Positions 1 to 21,100 of a stretch of DNA of 64,000 nt are shown here, piece by piece; the first letter of the stretch is position 1, and every line of letters begins with the position of its first letter. The stretch lies in NCBI RefSeq assembly GCF_958450345.1, contig NC_088781.1:58544315-58608314 (forward strand), read 5' to 3'. This stretch comes from Calliphora vicina (Eukaryota > Arthropoda > Insecta > Diptera > Calliphoridae). The notes under the pieces are model-generated. The model ran no database searches. It was given only the letters and a program-made list of their open reading frames with translations, and was not told where the DNA came from. The translations under genes and the position numbers were made by a program.

Positions 1-60
1 AATAAATTAATAGGGTTCACATAAGAAAATAAAAAGTAAATAATTAAATTATTTACTTAC

Positions 61-7557
<7,497 letters not shown>

Positions 7558-7827
7558 AATTAATCAAACTAAATTCAAATAAACACAGTTTAATACTTAT
7601 GTGAACTTGACAAAGAAAATATTTTTTTCTTATCTTAAACACAGACTTTTTGAGAGTCAAATTTGAGAGACGTAGTTTTATTATTATTTTTTTGTTTTAA
7701 TTTTGTAAATGTATTTGTAGGTTTATTTGTATTAATTATTTGATTTGTTTATGTTTTTTTTACTAGTAAATTATTGCATTATCTTGAATACACGAACAAA
7801 AAAAAAATAATAATATTTTAAAATTAC

Positions 7828-7987
7828 TTGCCACACAGCTCGATCTAAATAGTCGCAGCTTTGGCACACGACTAAAAACACTGATGACAAATCTAAAGTG
7901 AATTAGTAAACAAATAAATAAATAAAATAATTAATACATTTTCCTTTTTTTATTTGTAAATTTTTTTATGCGATTGGAATACTAACG
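7828..7987 (-). promoter_or_regulatory. Putative 5' non-coding exon and start region of gene A
   Basis: A minus-strand donor CAA|GTAATTTTAA sits at 7826-7827, and a block ending in CGTTAGTATTC (7977-7987) lies upstream. Both are also present before genes B and C. A TTTAG just before the coding ATG could serve as the matching acceptor. The role as first exon and transcription start is inferred from this conservation. Confidence 0.4.
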
Positions 7988-8296
7988 GCCTCTCGTTCAC
8001 ATTTTGATTATTTTGTATTTATGTGATTATCACAAAACACTTGTTTTTCAAAACTACAACTGCAACGAGAATTTCTGCATACAATCGAAAGTACACATTG
8101 TAGAAATCAAGTGCATGATGAGTGAGCAAATATATGTTGTCGTCATCAGCATCATCATCATGGACATCGGTATCGACAACATTGCTATTGGGGATGCCAA
8201 TTGTACGATAATAAATTATTACATTCGAGATTTAAAAATTAATATTGGGTATTTACATAATTTGAAAGTAAATTTTAATTAGGCTTAAGTTCATGT

Positions 8297-8938
8297 TTAT
8301 ACCCTTCACCTTCGTGAGAAGGGTATATATAAGTTTGTCATTCCGTTTGTAATTTCTACATTTTTCATTTCCGACCCTATAAAGTATATATATTCTGGAT
8401 CCTTATAGATAGCGGAGTCGATTAAGCCATGTCCGTCTGTCTGTCTGTTGAAATCAGTTTTCTGAAGACCCCAGATATCTTCGGGATCCAAATCTTCAAT
8501 AATGCTTTCGAGAATTTTGCTATTTAAAATCAGCAAAATCGGTCCACAAATGGCTGAGATATGAGGAAAAAATCAAGACAACCTCGATTTTTGACCTATT
8601 TTTTTTACCTATATCTGGATAACCAAGACATTAATATAGACAATATGGATATCTAATGATAGATATTTCAAAGACATTTGCAACGACGTATATTAGACCA
8701 TAGTAAGTTGAACCTACAATGGGTCAAAATCGGGAAAAAAAAATTTTAAACCGAATTTTTTTAAAAAAAAAAAAAAATTGAAAAAACAAAAAAAAATATT
8801 TAAAATTTAAAAAAAAAAATTTTAAAATTTAAAAGAAAATTTTTTTTTAAATTTAAAAAAAAAAATTTTAAATTTAAAAAAAATTGGTGAAGGGTATATA
8901 AGATTCGGCACAGCCGAATATAGCACTCTTACTTGTTT
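8297..8938 (+). mobile_element. INE-1/DINE-1-like element, full length
   Basis: It starts TTATACCCTTCACC, has the short block CCATGTCCGTCTGTCTGTCT, and ends with the hairpin GATTCGGCACAGCCGAAT followed by CTCTTACTTGTTT. It is about 642 bp and is the short-microsatellite twin of the copy at 1614-3461. Confidence 0.8.
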
Positions 8939-10050
8939 ATAATAAATTGGGTATTTACTTTTGTTTAAATAAGGACATCTACTCAGCAGTTAAACAAGTT
9001 ATAGAAATTTAGACCCTTCGTCGTGACCTCCATTGAAATTTTCCGGCAAACATTTTCATAAAATACTTTAATCCTTAAATGTCTTTTCTTTAAAGTACTT
9101 TTTTTGATTTTCTCGAAATAAGGGTGAAGTTGAGAGGAGAGAGAGATCTTCCACAAAAATAATCCCCATCAAACCCCATCCCCATCAAATCACAATATAA
9201 TTCTGATAATAAGAATTGGGTCGCTATTCTGTTCTAATCAAAAAGTCTCAATTTGTTGCTATTTGTTACTATTTGCTACCGGTACTTACTGCCGGTTATA
9301 GGACAGTCTCTATGTTGCCTGAGAATGGGTCCACTACTAAGAATGCACTATTAGCTGGTATTTGGTTGGATTGAGTTCTAGGAGCTGTCTTTTAGACTGA
9401 CTATTGGGGCCATTTTTCATCCGCCTACAACACGTACATGTTAAAATAAGTAGTCACGTAGCTAATTATGTAACTAGTGGTGACCCAAAATTTTAGGTAA
9501 AATCATTAGTTCGAGATAAATAACACACCATATTAAAATCAAAATTTGATTTAAAAAATTTCATAAAATGTGGCTTAGTTTTCTTTTCACAATACTGATA
9601 TTTATAACATTAAGTCGATGTTAGCATCCCTCGCAAATGTGCATTATATAATTGCTTTATTTTGTGCCATTTCCGTTATCAGCAATTAAAGAGGGATTTT
9701 TCTTAAATAATTTGCTTTTAAAGTTTAAATATAAATGTTATATTTAATGTATTTTTAGATGATGATTAGGACTTTAACTTGTTACTCCAAACACCCCCTG
9801 GTACGATTTATAATAACAAATGGTCACAGTTAATTAGAAGTGCGTTTGCATCTTATAGGTCCTTTTTTTGGGACTTGGAACATTTTCTGTTTCATATCAG
9901 AAATATACATATGTATAATAAATTTCAAAATTATCAAATATTTAATTAAAACATTTATGACTTACATTTTTTGGTTGAAATTTAATGAATAAATCAATAA
10001 TTAAAACAAGTATTTGACTGAGATAATAATTTTGAAATATTTACAAAATA
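8939..10050. other. A-B intergenic stretch with a diverged repeat
   Basis: No gene is seen. 9420-9515 (phrases such as GTTAAAATAAGTAGTCACGT) is a diverged relative of the duplicated unit at 21350-21690. The rest is AT-rich with no recognisable feature. Confidence 0.35.
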
Positions 10051-10747
10051 AAACAAGTAAGGAAGTATGGTCGGTCAAGCCCGACCATATAATGCCCTAC
10101 ACTAAGTAAAAGAGCAAAACATTTTTCTTTTAAAATTTCAATAATTTATATTTTTGAGTGATTATCGGAAGAGGGCCTTATATGGGAGCTATATTATGGA
10201 CATATCACCATGAAATTAGGTCGTGCGATTTATGTCTATATTAAAGTTAACTATGCTGAATTTTGTGTCTATACCAACATTTTTAAGCGATTTATGCACG
10301 TTAAACTGATTTTCGGAAGCGGGTCTATATGGGAGCTGTGACTAATTATGGAGATATCGTAACAAAATTTGGTGACATGAATTTTGTATATATGAAACTT
10401 ATTTGCAGTGGGAGATACATATATAAATTAAACATTTATGACCGATAAAGTCCAATTTCGGAAGGACATTTGTATGGGGGCTAGGAGAAATAATGGACAG
10501 ATTTCAGACAGTTACAATAGTCTTGGTCCTTGGGCCGAAAAAATAATATTTTCCAAATTTGATCGAAATACCTTGAAAATTGCGACCTGTACTCTGCGCA
10601 CAAGGTTTACATGGACAGCCAGCCAGCCGGCCAGACGGATGGACGGACATCGTTTAATCGACTCAGAAAGTGATTCTAAGTCCATCGGTATACTTTAAAG
10701 TGGGTGTTAGACTAATATTATTGGGCGTTACAAACATATGCACAAAT
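10051..10747 (-). mobile_element. INE-1/DINE-1-like element, second subfamily
   Basis: It starts (plus strand) AAACAAGTAAGGAAGTATGG with a hairpin around GGTCGGTCAAGCCCGACC. Internally it carries CAGCCAGCCGGCCAGACGG then GGACATCGTTTAATCGACTC, the same layout as other INE-like copies here. The body matches 28392-28992 in inverse orientation. The right boundary is approximate. Confidence 0.65.
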
Positions 10748-11315
10748 TCAGATGAACTTAGGCACTTTAGCATATTTAGAGTTATTAAATATTAAACATT
10801 CCTGACTACTACTTTATTGGATATTGTATATTTGCTACATATAAAAATGTATTGTTTTAAAATAATTCCATTCAATGTCGGTTAACCTGTTTAACCGAAA
10901 AACCGGTTTTCTAAAAAGGCCAATTTTTGGTTAACCGCCAAACCGGTTTAAAAAGTCGGTTTTTTATAAACATTCCGGGAAGATATTTGTAGTAAGTAGT
11001 TTGGTCTACAATTCTTGTACTAGATGACCGATTTTTAATCTGATCAACATACAGATGTTTGGAATTCATTTTAGAATTTTGTAGGACCCAGAATTTATAT
11101 ACATCATTGCAAATGCAAAATTTTACCGTAATCCAATAACAAAATACACACAAAAACATTTACAATTTTGCATTTGCAATGATGCAATACCATTCGCACT
11201 TAATATTGAACTCCGCTACTGTTACGTTTTAACCTTTTCAAAACGTTGCTTTATTTCCTTTAATTAAATAGGATACTTTTGATTGCAAATAAAAGCCGTT
11301 TAGTAGTTTGAAAAT

Positions 11316-11746
11316 TGTAACAACTCTTTATTTATTTAAAATGTACACAACAGAATTAAATAGTCACTCAGTGTTTTTTTATACACGTTTATAAATTCTC
11401 AGAAATACAGACACACTTTATAATGTACACGAATTCACTTGAAAAACACAGCACACTTTAAGGCACTCATTTGATGTTTATTTGAAAAGCGTCTCTGATA
11501 AACTCACTCACGACTGCAACCTCTGCAACTATTTATAACACTGCCATCTGCACTCTAAATTGCTCTTTAACTGTCAAAGCTCGTATATTCTAGAGCTTTC
11601 TAATACATACGCCATCTGTGGTGTATTTTCTACAATGTTCTTTAACTGAATATTCGAATTCGCAGCAAACAGCGTTGCAATACCTACGATCAATGGTCAA
11701 CTGAAAGCTTCTATTCAATGTTAATAATGCTAACAGATATGTTACA
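11316..11746 (-). mobile_element. Probable solo LTR of a retrotransposon
   Basis: On the minus strand the segment begins TGTAACATATC and ends GAGTTGTTACA (TG...CA ends). Inside are a TATAAATAGTTGCAG promoter-like box and an AATAAA signal near the end, the usual LTR order. No second LTR or internal coding region is visible. No clean target duplication is seen, so the boundaries are uncertain. 10748-11315 before it holds only AT-rich sequence with scattered AACCGGTTT motifs. Confidence 0.5.
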
Positions 11747-12055
11747 GTTTGCTATTACAGCACTGCTATTTGAAAGCATTATGCAACTTTTGAATCAGCC
11801 GTTAAAATCGTTATATTTGAATTCAAGTACAATTTCGTAACAACACATATTTTGTTGCCGATAATTTTTGAATGCATGAATCTAGCAAAGGTAAAATTTA
11901 CCACTGCTATGTATATTCTAGTAGTAGAAAATATAAAATTGCCGAATATAACACTCATAAATCAACGTACACAAGGTTGTCAGATTGTCAGGAACATGCT
12001 CAGAAATCCATTTATTGAACATTTTCTGACAATATTGTAAGAATATGACAACAGT

Positions 12056-12061
12056 TTTATT
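12056..12061 (-). promoter_or_regulatory. Poly(A) signal of gene B
   Basis: AATAAA on the minus strand about 90 nt past the gene B stop. The same spaced motif follows the stops of genes C and D. Confidence 0.5.
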
Positions 12062-12151
12062 TATTCAATTACACTTTAGCTAGAATTAATTAAAAATTTT
12101 CTGAAATTGTTGTATAAAAATAATTTGACAGCTTCAAGAAATCATAACTTA

Positions 12152-15100
12152 TTATATTGACGATATATCATTGTCGGTAATCTCATTTAGTTGATGAGTT
12201 ATATCCATATTACACATGGCTTCTTCATAACACTGACGGTCCTCTTGTTCAACAGGATACCAATCGTTTGGTCTACAACTGCGTTGGAAACGAGTCTTAA
12301 ATGAACCCATACCGTGGCGCATCGCATAGACAACATATACCGGTATTAATAGCCATGGAATAATAATAAAGATTAAAGCGAAGACTGCAATTACTATATT
12401 CGATGCCAAGTGTCCGAAAAAGGCTAAAACAAAGCCATATAACTGAAAAGAAAGTTTTAAAAAAATGTATTAACTACACTATGCAACAAATGAAGACTTT
12501 TGGAGAAACACAAGATCATGACAGTATAGGTTCGACTCTACTACCAAAGGGTAGTAAAACCCTATACTCAGTTTGTCCATTTTGGTGACCGATTTTTTTT
12601 TATGGGCCCCCAAAGTTTCTGAAAATCTGTGGGGCCTCTAAAAAAGGTGTCATCAGTTTTTGGTTAACAGCTAATTCAGACTTTGTGATACGGCTTAACT
12701 TTATATGGCAATAATATAGCTAATAGTCCGCCATATAAATTTTGTTAAAATTTGTTTCCAAAAAATAGCTTTATCGTGCATTTTTGTTGAAAAAATATAG
12801 GAAGACATTTTTTTTTTTAACTTTTTTTAGAATAACTTCCAGGGACTCCTAATTTTTCAATAACAATATTTTGCAAAGTTGTAGCTACGGTAAATTTGAA
12901 TAACTCTTGTGAACATATCAATGTAATCCGAACATATCTAGGCATTCTAAATAGCTGTCAAAAATGACTTTGTAGCATAAAAATTTTAGTTTTTTACTAT
13001 TTTTTGACTCTAAAACAAAAATTTGTTGTTAAAAATGTATGTTCGAGTGTATACTTCTCTATTGTGCTGGAATAACGAAGAATGGGCAAATCATTATCGA
13101 TATGATCCGGGCGCATCACTGTATCCAATGTTGATCACGCAAGACCGGCTTGATGCAAGATATGAAAAAACATCAAAATTTTTGAAAGGGGGCAAGGTTT
13201 GTGGAGCTTCTGAAGAGTAAATATAAGCTTTTTATAAAAGTTTTTGATATCGGTGGAAACCTTATGACTTGGAGATTGACATTTTAGTGAAATGAATAAA
13301 TTTTGTGTTTTTTCGGACGTATTTTACCTTAAAAACTAACTATATTATAAAATGTTGATTTTCCATCAAGAAAAATAAAAACTTTGAATTAATGTAAAAT
13401 TTGAACAGTTATAGACATCACAATAAAATTTGGAAGTAATATAGATCTAAATGTTCTTAAGTCAATGGCATCACTAATGTTGCCATTCTTTGATTTCAAA
13501 CATCGAAATTCCTAAAACGGGGAAAATGTGTTCCAAAAACTGAGCTTTTTAAGAAAATAGCCCACTTTGACATTATTTACAGTATGATAGTAAAAACGTT
13601 TTGTATGTATATAAACAATATATAGGGCTATACAAATATGACGAGCTTTTGAGGATCGGTGCTTTGCGTTTTTAGAATTTTTTACTCAAACCTAAAATTT
13701 TGTTTCAAAATTGGCCAAGTTTGGATAGGGCTGGGGGGTACAATGTCCGCTTAAGTTAGTCAAATTTTACTTTATACGTTTTTGCATTAAGTTCTCTTTC
13801 CAGATCATAAAAAATTTATATAGCAACGAAGAAAATTAGTTTTTTATAAAAGAAAAAATATGGGGACTTTTTTTGGAAAAAACTTAAAAAACAAACGCAT
13901 ACAAAGTTGAAATGTAAGGAGTGAGATCGAAAAATTCTTAACACACGTTTTTCATTACATTTTTTAACCCAAGTATTATTTGAATTTTTTTTTGATCAAG
14001 TTACCTTTGAAAAACATGTCAGTTATTATGTGTAATGTCAATTATATTAATTTTTTTGTTAATCTGATTAAAATGAGTGACCAGAAAAAAGTGCGTACTG
14101 AAATTATTAAATATTTTCAACAAAACCCAACTTGGTCTTACAAAAAGTTGGCCAAGCATACAAAGGTCTGCCGTCAAACTGTTTCCAATGTTATTAAACA
14201 GTACCGGGAGAACTTGTCAGTTGATAGAAAACCTGGTTCAGGTAGAAGGAATGGTCCACATGATGTTTCTAAAGCCAAAAAAATAGAACGCATTTTCAAA
14301 AGAGCTCCCAACACATCCGGTAGGAAAGCAGCCCGGTTAGCTCAGTGCTCGGACTATTTGGTACGAAAAGTTAAAGCTAATGCAGGTTTAAAAACATACA
14401 AGGCTCAAAAAGTTCCTGACAGGAACGCTACTAAAAATTTAGAGGCCAAAAACAGAGCACGGAAATTGAAGTCAAGTTTTATAAAAAAATATTCTTGCTG
14501 CATAATGGATGACGAAACGTATGTTCTGGCAGATTTTTCGCAACTTCCAGGTCAAAAATTTTATGTTGCTGATGCTCGAGGGAATGTTGAAGAAAAGCAG
14601 ACAAAATTTCCCAGAAAGTTCTTGGTATGGCAAGCAATATGCAGTTGCGGCAAAAGAAGCCACTCATTTGTTACAACGGGCTCTATAAATACCGAAATTT
14701 ACATCAAGGAATGTTTACAAAAAAGGCTGCTTCCATTCATAAGACTTCATAATGTGTCCACTTATTTTTGGCCTGACTTGGCATCCTGTCACTATGGCAA
14801 ACAAGCCCTTGAGTGGTACAAGAACAATAATGTGGTATTTGTACCAAGAGAGGCAAATCCTCCAAACTGCCCGGAGCTAAGGCCAGTGGAGAGATATTGG
14901 GCTCTTGTTAAAAGAGAATTGAAGAGTACAAAAAAGGTGTCCAAAAGTGTGGTAGATTTTAAACGGAGATGGACTACATGTTCGAGCAAAGTGACAGAAA
15001 GCACTATAAAAACGTTAATGGAAGGGTTTCCGAAAAAGGTTCAAAATTTCATCACTAGTGATTAAAACTATAAAAATAATTTTTTTTGTAAATTGTAATA

Positions 15101-18100
15101 ATAATTTCAATCAAATAAAAAAAAAATTAAAGCTGTAAGTTTAGTGGTTTCTTTTTTATAAACATATATGTATGTTAAGAATTTTTCGATCTCACTCCTT
15201 ATATAAAAAGAAGCTTCAACTTTGGATGCATGTAACTTGTTATAGGGACGAAATAATTGTTATCAGGTTTATTTTATTTTCTTTAGAATTTTATCGCAAA
15301 TATACGTCGTATATAAAAAACAAATTTCGACCTTTCGTAGGCCCATCATGTGTAAAATACAAATGAAAGATCGAGCAAAATTAAAAAAAAAAATTAAACT
15401 TAAATATCTCTTGAACTAAAAGAGATACCTACAGATAAAATCATATTTTTGTAGACCTTCTCAAGGACTATCTATATTTTAAATTTCAGCTTATTCGGAT
15501 CATAAATGGCTTTTTGGCGATTTTTTTTTAAATGTGTGACATTGAGGGTCCACTCACTGATCCCCATTCCGAACACCTCAGCCGAGTAAATAATACAGCA
15601 CAACATAGAAGTGTGGACTTGATCATACTATTTTGACAAAAAATCTTTGTTTTAGCGTAATAAAATAGTAAAAACGTAAATTTTTAGGTACAAAGTGATT
15701 TTTATGTGCTATTTAGAGTGACTAGACACGTTCAGAATGCATTGATTTGTTCTCAAGAGTTGTTCAACTTTACCGTAGCTACAAATTTGCTAAATATTGT
15801 TAGTGAAAAATTAGGAGACCCTGGAAGTTATTCTAAAAAAAGTAAAAAAAAAATGTTTCTTCCTATATTTTTTAAACAAAAGTGCACGAAAAAGCTATTT
15901 TTTGAAAACAAATTGTAACAAACTTTATTTGGCGGAATCTTAGCTATATTATTGCCATATAAAGTTAAGCTGTATCACAAAGTCTGAATTAGCTGTTAAC
16001 CAAAAACTGATGACACCTTTTTTAGAGGCCCCACTGATTTTCAGAAACTTTGGGAGCCCATAAAAAAAAATCGGTCACCAAAATGGACAAACTGAGTATA
16101 GGGTTTTACTACCCTTTGGTAGTAGAGTCGAACCTATATAGTCATGATCGTGTGTTTTTTTCACTGTTGCACTGTGTTATCTTTAAACCTTAATTAAAAC
16201 ATCTTAAAAAATATTGTAAAAAGCTATATGACACAAGTAAGATCCTGGAATAAAAAGTGTCCGTTCTCCAAAACCTTACAATTCTATAACGCTGTGTGTA
16301 ATTGTTTGAGTCATGGAAATATAACCATATACGGACACCACTAAGTTATAAAAGACCAAAAAAAAAATACACGTGTCTCCCAGTTTTACCCAAAGTCATG
16401 CACTTTTTTATGGGCCCCCAAAAATTTGGGGCCTCGGTGATAATTTTCTCAGGCTCCTATCTTGCAAACAGTTCGGAATTTTGAATTACTCTCTGAGGAA
16501 AAGTTGTAGCCCTTATCATAAAGAACAAAAATTGTGAACATATAAAATAAAAAAAAACTTTATGTCAAGATCAAAATCGCAAAAAACTTTAAAAAAATCG
16601 AAATAAATTGTTTTAAAGCTGCCTAAAAGTATGCTTTAGTTTATAATAATAAAAAAAAGTGTATGACTTTGGGCAAAACTCATGTTGCACAGTGTAATAG
16701 ATAGTTAGTTGACAATAAGGAATATTGCTGTAACGAAATGCTTCACAAACTAACTTGTTTTGAGGTGAAAACTCTTTTGGAAACTCTTTTGGAATACAAT
16801 TTTAACTTAAAATACACAATTAATTTTTAAATGTTTCCACAAATTACCAGAATCATTAACATTCCCAAAGGTGCCACAAATCGTAGAAAATTTATTTTCC
16901 ATGTGGAAAATCGCTCATTTATCATAAATTCTATGTCCCGTTGAAAACGTTCACGTCCATAAATCCACAATACAATCAAGAGTAGTACTAAATTAATAAG
17001 TGTTTGTGTGATGTAAGTATCGGTCAAGAGAACCACGAAATATATAACGCCATGCTATTAGGAGAGAGAGACAAATTAGATATTAAAAGAGTTTATAAGG
17101 TTGAATTTAAAACGATTAAAGATCATACTTACATTTGAGGTGAAATATAAAGAAATGGCTGCTGTGGCGGCTATGAGACCCATGCAAACTTCTGCTTTAC
17201 GTTCTCTCAAGGCCGCAAACTCATCGAAAATGGTAGTCAATATTGTAAACAATTGCGTGATCTGGAAGTAGACCGATATGTCACAAGTAAGAGTGTTGTA
17301 TTCGCTTGTGCCGAATCCACACTCTATATTTTTCAAATATAGGGTAGGATAGGGTACAGGCAATTATGAACCGATACTCACAAAAGTTGTTAGAAAGATT
17401 TTGGTTCATATAAAACTAGTTTATGTCCCATTTCATCACGATATTAATTTTTATAAGACAATTATGAAGACAATTAGAAAATGACATTTCTGAGTGTGAC
17501 CTTGTATGGGGACTAGGGACATGTGTAGACCCATTTTGGCCTTCCTAATTTGTGAAATTTGTATCAGGATTGTCGCATAATCAACATATTTATGACTGCT
17601 CAAACAGTCATAAATATGTATGGGGGCTAGGTGAAATCATGGAGCGATATTGTCTATCAATACCAAACAATAATTATGGACAATTTCAGCCAGATATCAT
17701 CTTTCGCTTGGGCCTTGTCGTCAATTTCATAAGCAGCCAAAATATATATACTTTTGTGAGTCTGCGATGAATATTTCGATGTGTTATAAACGGAATGACC
17801 AAATCATTATACCTCCATCATTTTTTGATAGTGGATATAAAAACATAGTATATATTGTGATTAAGATTAACTCTGAATGTCTTTAAATTTTTAATATTGG
17901 CGTGACCGGATTAGTGGGTGTGGCACCTCCCATACAAAATAAATATTTAATTTCGATGCGTGCGCTAAGCATTTAATTAAACATGTTAAATAGTATAAAT
18001 ATTGTAATAACTCACAATTAAAAGCATGCCAGATAAAAATAGCATAAAATAGTATAATATTGTCCACAAGTTGGCCCACTCCATATGGGACATAACACTA

Positions 18101-21100
18101 GCTGGTGATAAATATAAAACCCAAAGATATTCCACATCCGAAAAGTATTTGAAGTTTGTTAATTCTGTAAATTTAAATTACACACATTTAAAATACACAC
18201 TGAATATGCGAAATTAATTACAATTTCGAAAACTTACCACTAAAATGTTGTCTCGTTAAATTGGACAACAAGTCCAAACCAATAACTATAAGCATCTGCC
18301 CGAGACCAATGAACCAACTCTGTTTCATAATATTCGTTTTAAATTTATTAAAACTGGAGAGTGTTATGAAGATACCCCAGCCGGGTCCAAAAGCGGTTAG
18401 TCCATAAACAGGTATGGAGGCAAAACCATTTGTTATATCTGACCAAGTAAGTGTGAAAAATCTGGCATAAACAGCACCAGAGTTATGTAAAAAGCTGAAG
18501 CGTATTATTAACAATACCAAAAGACCGAGTAATATCCAAACAGTGTAACGGATAATTTGACCGAACTGTAAAACGAAATAGGATTAGATGATGTACTAAA
18601 TTTGAGAAAAGACATACATATATTGCTATTCATTCAATTTACATATTTTAACTTCAGTTTTTGAACTTTTCCATCAAATCGGTTATAAACGAACATGTTA
18701 TTTTAACAAAATATTGTTTTTCAATAAGTTTTGAATTTAAATCACACTTACTCTCTCTGTATTGAAGAATTTATAAAAAATTATAATCGCAACGGTCCAC
18801 ACTATAATGGCACATACAAGCAATTGCCATGACATGAAGAACTTTGCAAAACTTCCATATTTAAATAGATTTATATCATTAAAAAGAGTTCTGTAAATGA
18901 AATAAAGTTAAAAATACTAATATTTTTGGGCGTTACAAACATCAGCACAAACACATAGTACCCTGCCCACTATGGTGGTGTAGGGTATACAAAATATCGA
19001 ACCCGGAACTTACTTAAAATACAACACAGAAGGTATATGATGATTATAAAAGATGTTCTTATACGTATGGTCTGTCTCGTTTTGTACATACAAATTACAA
19101 ACCTAGAAATATGAAAAATTAATTATTTCAACGAAATTAAATACTTTAAAAAAAAATTACATTTATCTTCTCCCGTTCCGTTAGTTTATGGGTCCAATTC
19201 TTCAGACCTTCACAGCCCCAAGGCAAAGTTGGTTGCATGGAGGCAAACATGTAGACTAGAGGTACCATGGCAAAAATACTATAATAGGATACAACACAAA
19301 TATTTAGGGCCAGCGAAACATAACCAATGCCTGGAATGAAAAATTTAAAACGTTATAGGTTCGAAACATTTATTTGTTTTTAGATAAAATGAAAAAAACC
19401 TTTAAAGATTGGCGTTAAACGAAATGCTGAGATGTATCCACTGCTGGAAAATTGACCCAAAAATGATTTTATCACAATAAATGGTATTATATAGATACAT
19501 AAACTTATTAAATAGATGGGCACATAGGAAATAACTGTAATAGAAATATAGGTAATTGAGTAATATGTGAAACATTTTTCAAATTATTTAACATAAAATG
19601 CCATTAAGATGAATTGATTAATGGGGAGATTTATGTTTACTAGCATAACCCGGTGCACTTCGCTACCCCTACCCTAGTAAAATTAAAAAAAAAATTAATG
19701 GATTTCTGATAAAACCTAACTACACATACAAAATATTGAGAATCCCTCAATTACAGTTCACTTGATATTCGAAAATAACTAACTAATTTGGTATGGGAGA
19801 TACCACTCCACTGCTCTGATCCCTTTTAAACCTTTTATGTAAATATCAAGCTTTACTTTAACTTTCCTTTATAAGGGAGATATCATTCCTACTAAGCCGA
19901 TCATGCTTAGCTAAACTGCGAACAGTAATCAGGAATAAGTTCGTTTTTAGCTAACCTCCGTAGAATGGTAATAAATTGGTTGATACAGAGTTTAAATTCT
20001 TTTAGAATTATAGTTCTCCATATATTCAAAATTAATTATTTACTTTCTCCCACGCCCACTAATGCAATCCCGACCATTTTCAGCCAATCTATGTAAAATG
20101 GTAAGCAGACAAAGTTTGAAGAACCTTGCAATTATTACTTTGTATGGGAGGTGACAGACCTCCTTTTCCGACCCCTCCCATTTTGATTTCCCAGATATTC
20201 GAAATCTGTATGGGAGGCGCTACGCCTCTAATCTAATTTCGTCTATATTAAGCTAAACTCCGCATAATAATAAGAAATTAATTCGTAAAAAGTTTAAACA
20301 CTTTTAAAATTATAGTTCTCCAAATATTCGAAATTAAATATTTACTTTGTATTGGGAGTGCCACGCCCACTATTTCAATCCCGAAAATTGTCAATGAAAC
20401 TATGCAAAATGATAAAGGAGCTATTTAGACAAAATTTATAAAATCTTGCAATTATATTTCACAAAATATTTAGAAATAACAATTTACTTTGTATGGGAGG
20501 TGACTCACCATTTGTACCCGTCCCATTTTTGATTACACTTCATGCAGTGATAAGAAATTGATTCGTATGAAGTTTGAAAACCTTCACTATTATAGTTCTG
20601 CTCATATTATAAAATAACTATTTACTTATGTACAATTACATATTTACCCCATATGCATAAACAATTTTAAATGGAAATTTTGTTTTATAAATCTTTGATA
20701 AATTTAAAAACTGTTAGAAAATAAAAAAAACACCTTCAAAATATATTTTTTTAAGTGACTTTAAATTTCTAAAGTCTTCTTCTTTGTTTTCTATAACAAC
20801 TCTCACTTAAAACAGAGCGAATTCAATACTGTTTAATTGTTTCTCTTATTTATTTACAACAACAAACGGGACAATCACACATTGCTTTGTTTACTTTTTA
20901 GCTTTAGCTTTTTAGTTAAGCAAGTAGTCAATGTATCCCTTAAAGACAGTAATTGTCACAAATGTCTTATCACTTGGCTGACTCCATTTTATATATTTTG
21001 GTCATTTGACACGAGTGTGCACTTTGTAGTGCAGAGAGAAGACAATTGGTTACTTTATGCATCCCAAGTAATCTAGCGTGAAGACAATTGTCACTTAAGT

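Larger units (their letters stand above)
12477..16176. mobile_element. Large foldback element in gene B intron 9, split by a mariner
   Basis: The outer arms are inverted copies: GGTTCGACTCTACTACCAAA at 12530 and its complement near 16118, and further matches run through about 600 bp. The ends are CACTATGCAACA and TGTTGCACTGTG. The two inner arm ends meet around AAAGTTGAA/TTCAACTTT, exactly where the mariner-like element inserted. A partial copy lies at 39547-40165. A short frame at 13023-13220 gives no recognisable protein. Confidence 0.7.

Noticed and set aside
13023..13220. 65-codon frame (WANHYRYDPGASLY) as a gene
   Set aside because: It lies in a foldback arm; the related copy at 40030-40150 is broken and I recognise no family.
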